Source of the DNA: Buchnera aphidicola str. G002 (Myzus persicae)
GTDB lineage: Bacteria; Pseudomonadota; Gammaproteobacteria; Enterobacterales; Enterobacteriaceae
Length of the DNA: 64,000 bases
Assembly: GCF_000521565.1 (NCBI RefSeq)
Contig: NZ_CP002701.1
Coordinates: 248,001-312,000, forward strand
Reading direction: 5' to 3'
Positions within the stretch are counted from its first letter, which is position 1. Every line of letters begins with the position of its first letter. Shown in pieces: positions 61,115 to 64,000 of this stretch. The translations under genes and the position numbers were made by a program. Under the pieces are notes generated by a model that made no database searches, was not told the DNA's origin, and saw only the letters and a program-made list of their open reading frames with translations.

Positions 61115-62152
61115 GTGAACTTACTTGTAAATTATGAATTATTCTTAGCAAAGATTATTACTTTTATTATGATTATTGCTGCTATAGTAATATTTTTTTG
61201 TTCTTTTAGAAAAAGAAAAAACAATACTAAAAGTAATTTAAAAATTACTTTACTGAAAGATAATTACCAAGATATCAAAAATAATGTTTTATTATCTACA
61301 ATGGAAAATTTTGAAAAAAAAATATGGATAAAAAAAGAAAAAGAAAAAAATAAAGAAAAGAAAAAAGAAATATTAAAAAATAAAGAAAAATATTTCAAAA
61401 ATAAAAAGAAAATATTATATGTAATAGATTTCAAAGGTGGATTATATGCTAAAGAAGTAATTGGTTTAAGAGAAGAAATATCTGCAATACTTTCAGTAGC
61501 TAATAAAAACGATGAAGTCTTATTGCGTTTAGAAAGTTCTGGAGGTGTTATTCATGGATATGGACTAGCTGCATCTCAATTAAATAGATTACGCCAAAAA
61601 GGAATACGATTAATTGTATCTGTAGATAAAATTGCAGCAAGTGGGGGGTATATGATGGCATGTGTTGCGGATTATATTGTATCTGCACCATTTGCTATAA
61701 TCGGTTCCATTGGTGTAGTAGGTCAGATACCTAATTTTCATAAATTGTTAAAAAAATGTAATATAGATGTTGAATTACATACTGCAGGAGATTATAAACG
61801 TACATTGACAATGTTTGGACATAATACTGATTTAACACGTAAGAAATTTTGTGAAGAATTAAATAGCACGCATGAGCTTTTTAAAAATTTTATTAAAGAA
61901 ATGAGACCATCTTTAGACATTGAAACTGTTTCTAATGGAGAACACTGGTTCGGTACAATGGCTCTAGAAAAAAAACTAGTAGATGAAATTAATACAAGTG
62001 ATGATATTTTAACTTCCAAAATGAAAGAATATACTTTATTAAGCATTCAATATGTTTATCCTAAAAAAATAATAGAACGTTTTACTTCTTCTATATCACA
62101 TAATTTTAGTAAAATATTATTGAAAATGTTTTTAAATAAGAATTATTTCTAA
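61115..62152 (+). CDS. sohB: Putative membrane peptidase SohB
   Basis: Signal-peptide-peptidase-A-like protease of the inner membrane (S49 family); role uncertain. The start is GTG 61115, preceded by AAAGG at 8 nt and matching E. coli MELLSEYGLFLAKI; a TTG 14 codons upstream is rejected. The product has 345 residues (E. coli 349): one N-terminal membrane segment (about 10-35), a lysine-rich linker, the S49 domain with nucleophile Ser in KIAASGGYMMACVAD, GSIGVVGQ and the catalytic Lys in AGDYKRTLT. Confidence 0.95.
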   Translation: MNLLVNYELFLAKIITFIMIIAAIVIFFCSFRKRKNNTKSNLKITLLKDNYQDIKNNVLLSTMENFEKKIWIKKEKEKNKEKKKEILKNKEKYFKNKKKILYVIDFKGGLYAKEVIGLREEISAILSVANKNDEVLLRLESSGGVIHGYGLAASQLNRLRQKGIRLIVSVDKIAASGGYMMACVADYIVSAPFAIIGSIGVVGQIPNFHKLLKKCNIDVELHTAGDYKRTLTMFGHNTDLTRKKFCEELNSTHELFKNFIKEMRPSLDIETVSNGEHWFGTMALEKKLVDEINTSDDILTSKMKEYTLLSIQYVYPKKIIERFTSSISHNFSKILLKMFLNKNYF

Positions 62153-62262
62153 TTTTTTTCTTTTTAATAAAAAATTTGTAGATTTTTTAAAAAAAATCAT
62201 GATATTCATATTTCTTTCTAAAGTAAAATAATAAAACAATATATAATGAATTTGGTAAAAAT

Positions 62263-64000
62263 ATGCAAAAATCTCTTGTGATAGTTGAATCTCCAGTAAA
62301 AGCAAAAACTATAAATCAATACTTAGGTGATGAATATATAGTTAAATCTAGCATAGGACACGTAAGAGATTTACCTACTAGTAATTTAAATAATAAACAA
62401 AAAATTCAGAATTCTAAACATTCTAGCAAAAAAAACATTTTAATAGAAAAAATAGGTATCAATCCTTATCAAGATTGGAAAGCTCAATATTATATTTTAC
62501 CTGGAAAAGAAAAAATAGTTACTGAATTAAAAAATATTGCAAATCAAGTTGATTATATATATTTAGCTACGGATTTAGATAGAGAAGGAGAAGCAATAGC
62601 TTGGCATTTAAAAGAAGTTATTGGTGGTCATCCATCTAAATTTAGACGTGTTGTATTTAATGAAATAACACAACATTCAATAGAAAAAGCTTTTAATAAT
62701 GTTGGTTATTTAAATATGAATCGAGTATATGCCCAACAAGCACGTCGTTTTATGGATCGTATTGTAGGTTATATGATCTCTCCTTTATTGTGGGCAAAAA
62801 TTTCAAGGGGTTTATCTGCCGGACGAGTTCAATCGGTAGCAGTTCGAATTATTGCAGATCGTGAAAAAATTATAAAAAACTTTATACCAGAAGAGTATTG
62901 GCAATTAAGTGTTTCTCTTTTTTTAAAAGAAAAAGAAAATATTACTATGAATGTGACTCATTTTCAAAATGAAACATTTCGTCCAGTGAGTAAAAAAGAA
63001 GTAGATCAAGCAATAAAAAAAATTAAAAAATCATTATTTACTGTCAAAAATCGTGAAGATAAAATATTTTACAAGATAGCACCTGCTCCTTTTATAACTT
63101 CTACTTTGCAACAATCTTCTAGTCTATTTTTAGGTTTTAGTGTGAAAAAAACAATGTTTTTAGCACAAAAATTATATGAAAAAGGTTATATAACTTATAT
63201 GAGAACTGATTCATATTATTTAAGTGAATATGCTATTGAAACTGTTAGGTTATATATAAAAAATTATTATGGAAAGAGTTATTTACCTAAACAACCTAAT
63301 CTATATTCTAATCAAAAATATTCTCAAGAAGCACACGAAGCTATTCGACCTTGTAATGTTCAAATAAAACTTATAAAATCAGAACATTTAAATTCTGACG
63401 CCCAAAAATTGTATTCATTGATTTGGAATCGATTTGTATCTTCTCAAATGACACCAGTAAAATATCAATCTATTACAATAATAGTGATAGCTGATCAATT
63501 TAAATTACAAAAAAAAGAAAGAATAGTAATATTTAAAGGTTGGACTATCGTTTTAAAAGAAGAAAATAATATTTGTTCTGAATTTCTTATTCTAGATATA
63601 GGAAATTTACTATTATTAAATAAAATCACACCTATTCAAAAATTTACAAAACCTCCTCCACGTTTTACTGAAGCATCTTTAGTGCGTGAGTTAGAAAAAA
63701 AAGGTATTGGTAGACCTTCTACTTATGCTTCTATTACATCAAAAATACAAGATCGAGGATATGTTAAAATAAAAAAAAATAAGTTTTATGCTGAAAAAAT
63801 GGGCGAAATTCTGACTATTCGACTAAAAAAAAGTTTTAGTGAACTTATTGACTATAATTTTACTGCAAATATGGAAAAAAAACTTGATCAAGTCGCTCAA
63901 AATAAAATTAAATGGAAGACTGTACTGAATTCTTTTTTCTGTAATTTTTCACGACAATTAGAAAAAGCAAAAAAACCTCCAGAAGAAGGAGGAATGGAAC
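62263..64000 (+). CDS. topA: DNA topoisomerase I, 3' end outside window
   Basis: Relaxes negative supercoils. From the ATG at 62263 the frame is open for 579 codons to the window end. The TOPRIM part has VIVESPVKAKT (E9-equivalent) and ATDLDREGEAIAWHL. The active-site tyrosine is Y312 in YITYMRTDS. The visible sequence ends KKPPEEGGME, so the C-terminal zinc-ribbon region, if present, lies beyond. Adjacent to sohB, near rluB, as in E. coli. Confidence 0.97.
   Translation, partial: MQKSLVIVESPVKAKTINQYLGDEYIVKSSIGHVRDLPTSNLNNKQKIQNSKHSSKKNILIEKIGINPYQDWKAQYYILPGKEKIVTELKNIANQVDYIYLATDLDREGEAIAWHLKEVIGGHPSKFRRVVFNEITQHSIEKAFNNVGYLNMNRVYAQQARRFMDRIVGYMISPLLWAKISRGLSAGRVQSVAVRIIADREKIIKNFIPEEYWQLSVSLFLKEKENITMNVTHFQNETFRPVSKKEVDQAIKKIKKSLFTVKNREDKIFYKIAPAPFITSTLQQSSSLFLGFSVKKTMFLAQKLYEKGYITYMRTDSYYLSEYAIETVRLYIKNYYGKSYLPKQPNLYSNQKYSQEAHEAIRPCNVQIKLIKSEHLNSDAQKLYSLIWNRFVSSQMTPVKYQSITIIVIADQFKLQKKERIVIFKGWTIVLKEENNICSEFLILDIGNLLLLNKITPIQKFTKPPPRFTEASLVRELEKKGIGRPSTYASITSKIQDRGYVKIKKNKFYAEKMGEILTIRLKKSFSELIDYNFTANMEKKLDQVAQNKIKWKTVLNSFFCNFSRQLEKAKKPPEEGGME

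Overview
The window is a stretch of a strongly AT-rich, reduced gammaproteobacterial chromosome, almost certainly Buchnera aphidicola, the obligate aphid endosymbiont. Nearly every protein aligns with its Escherichia coli counterpart at almost the same length. Gene order follows E. coli in blocks with intervening genes deleted. 16S rRNA stands apart from 23S/5S. The chromosomal trp operon is trpDCBA without trpE/trpG, the arrangement known from Buchnera that carry trpEG on a plasmid. The strain or host cannot be named from sequence alone. No insertion sequence, prophage, CRISPR array or obviously transferred gene was seen.

Layout. 1-3.1 kb: rsmH (cut by the window edge) and ilvIH, all leftward. 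3.4-6.1 kb: divergent apbE and degP. 6.2-7.8 kb: dapD and map leftward. 8.2-20 kb: a long rightward series rpsB-tsf-pyrH-frr-dxr-uppS-bamA-fabZ-dnaE, the E. coli 4-minute region with cdsA, rseP, skp, lpxD, lpxA, lpxB and rnhB missing. 20.2-27.4 kb: proS (leftward), flhBA (flagellar export), argS (leftward). 27.6-29.5 kb: 16S rRNA with promoter, boxA and processing stalk, then tRNA-Ile and tRNA-Ala. 29.5-32.9 kb: gloB, rnhA (frameshifted), dnaQ, tRNA-Asp, gmhA, gpt. 33-40 kb: grpE, rnfH, smpB, tadA, then the leftward lepA-lepB-rnc-era-acpS cluster. 40-51 kb: mnmA, hflD, purB, a broken emtA, fabI, rnb, ychE, lipB, lipA, pyrF, ribA. 51-59 kb: leftward cls, yciA, yciB, yciC and trpABCD. 59-64 kb: an EamA transporter, rluB, sohB and topA (cut by the window edge).

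The content combines essential information processing (translation factors, tRNA synthetases, tRNA modification, DNA polymerase III, ribonucleases, topoisomerase), envelope and export functions, and pathways tied to the nutritional symbiosis: branched-chain amino acids (ilvIH), lysine/diaminopimelate (dapD), tryptophan (trpDCBA), riboflavin (ribA) and lipoate (lipBA).

The most notable signals are lesions and oddities. rnhA and emtA are broken only at poly(A) tracts. hflD appears to start with AUU. RNase III has Asn in place of the metal ligand Asp114, although the 16S RNase III stalk is preserved. FlhB has NPIH instead of NPTH at its self-cleavage site. A G+C-richer, foldable island of unknown nature lies between flhA and argS. 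There is an exact 22-bp tandem duplication upstream of rpsB and a perfect 19-bp inverted repeat where recO-pdxJ stood between era and acpS. No evidence of a wholly new multi-gene system was found.
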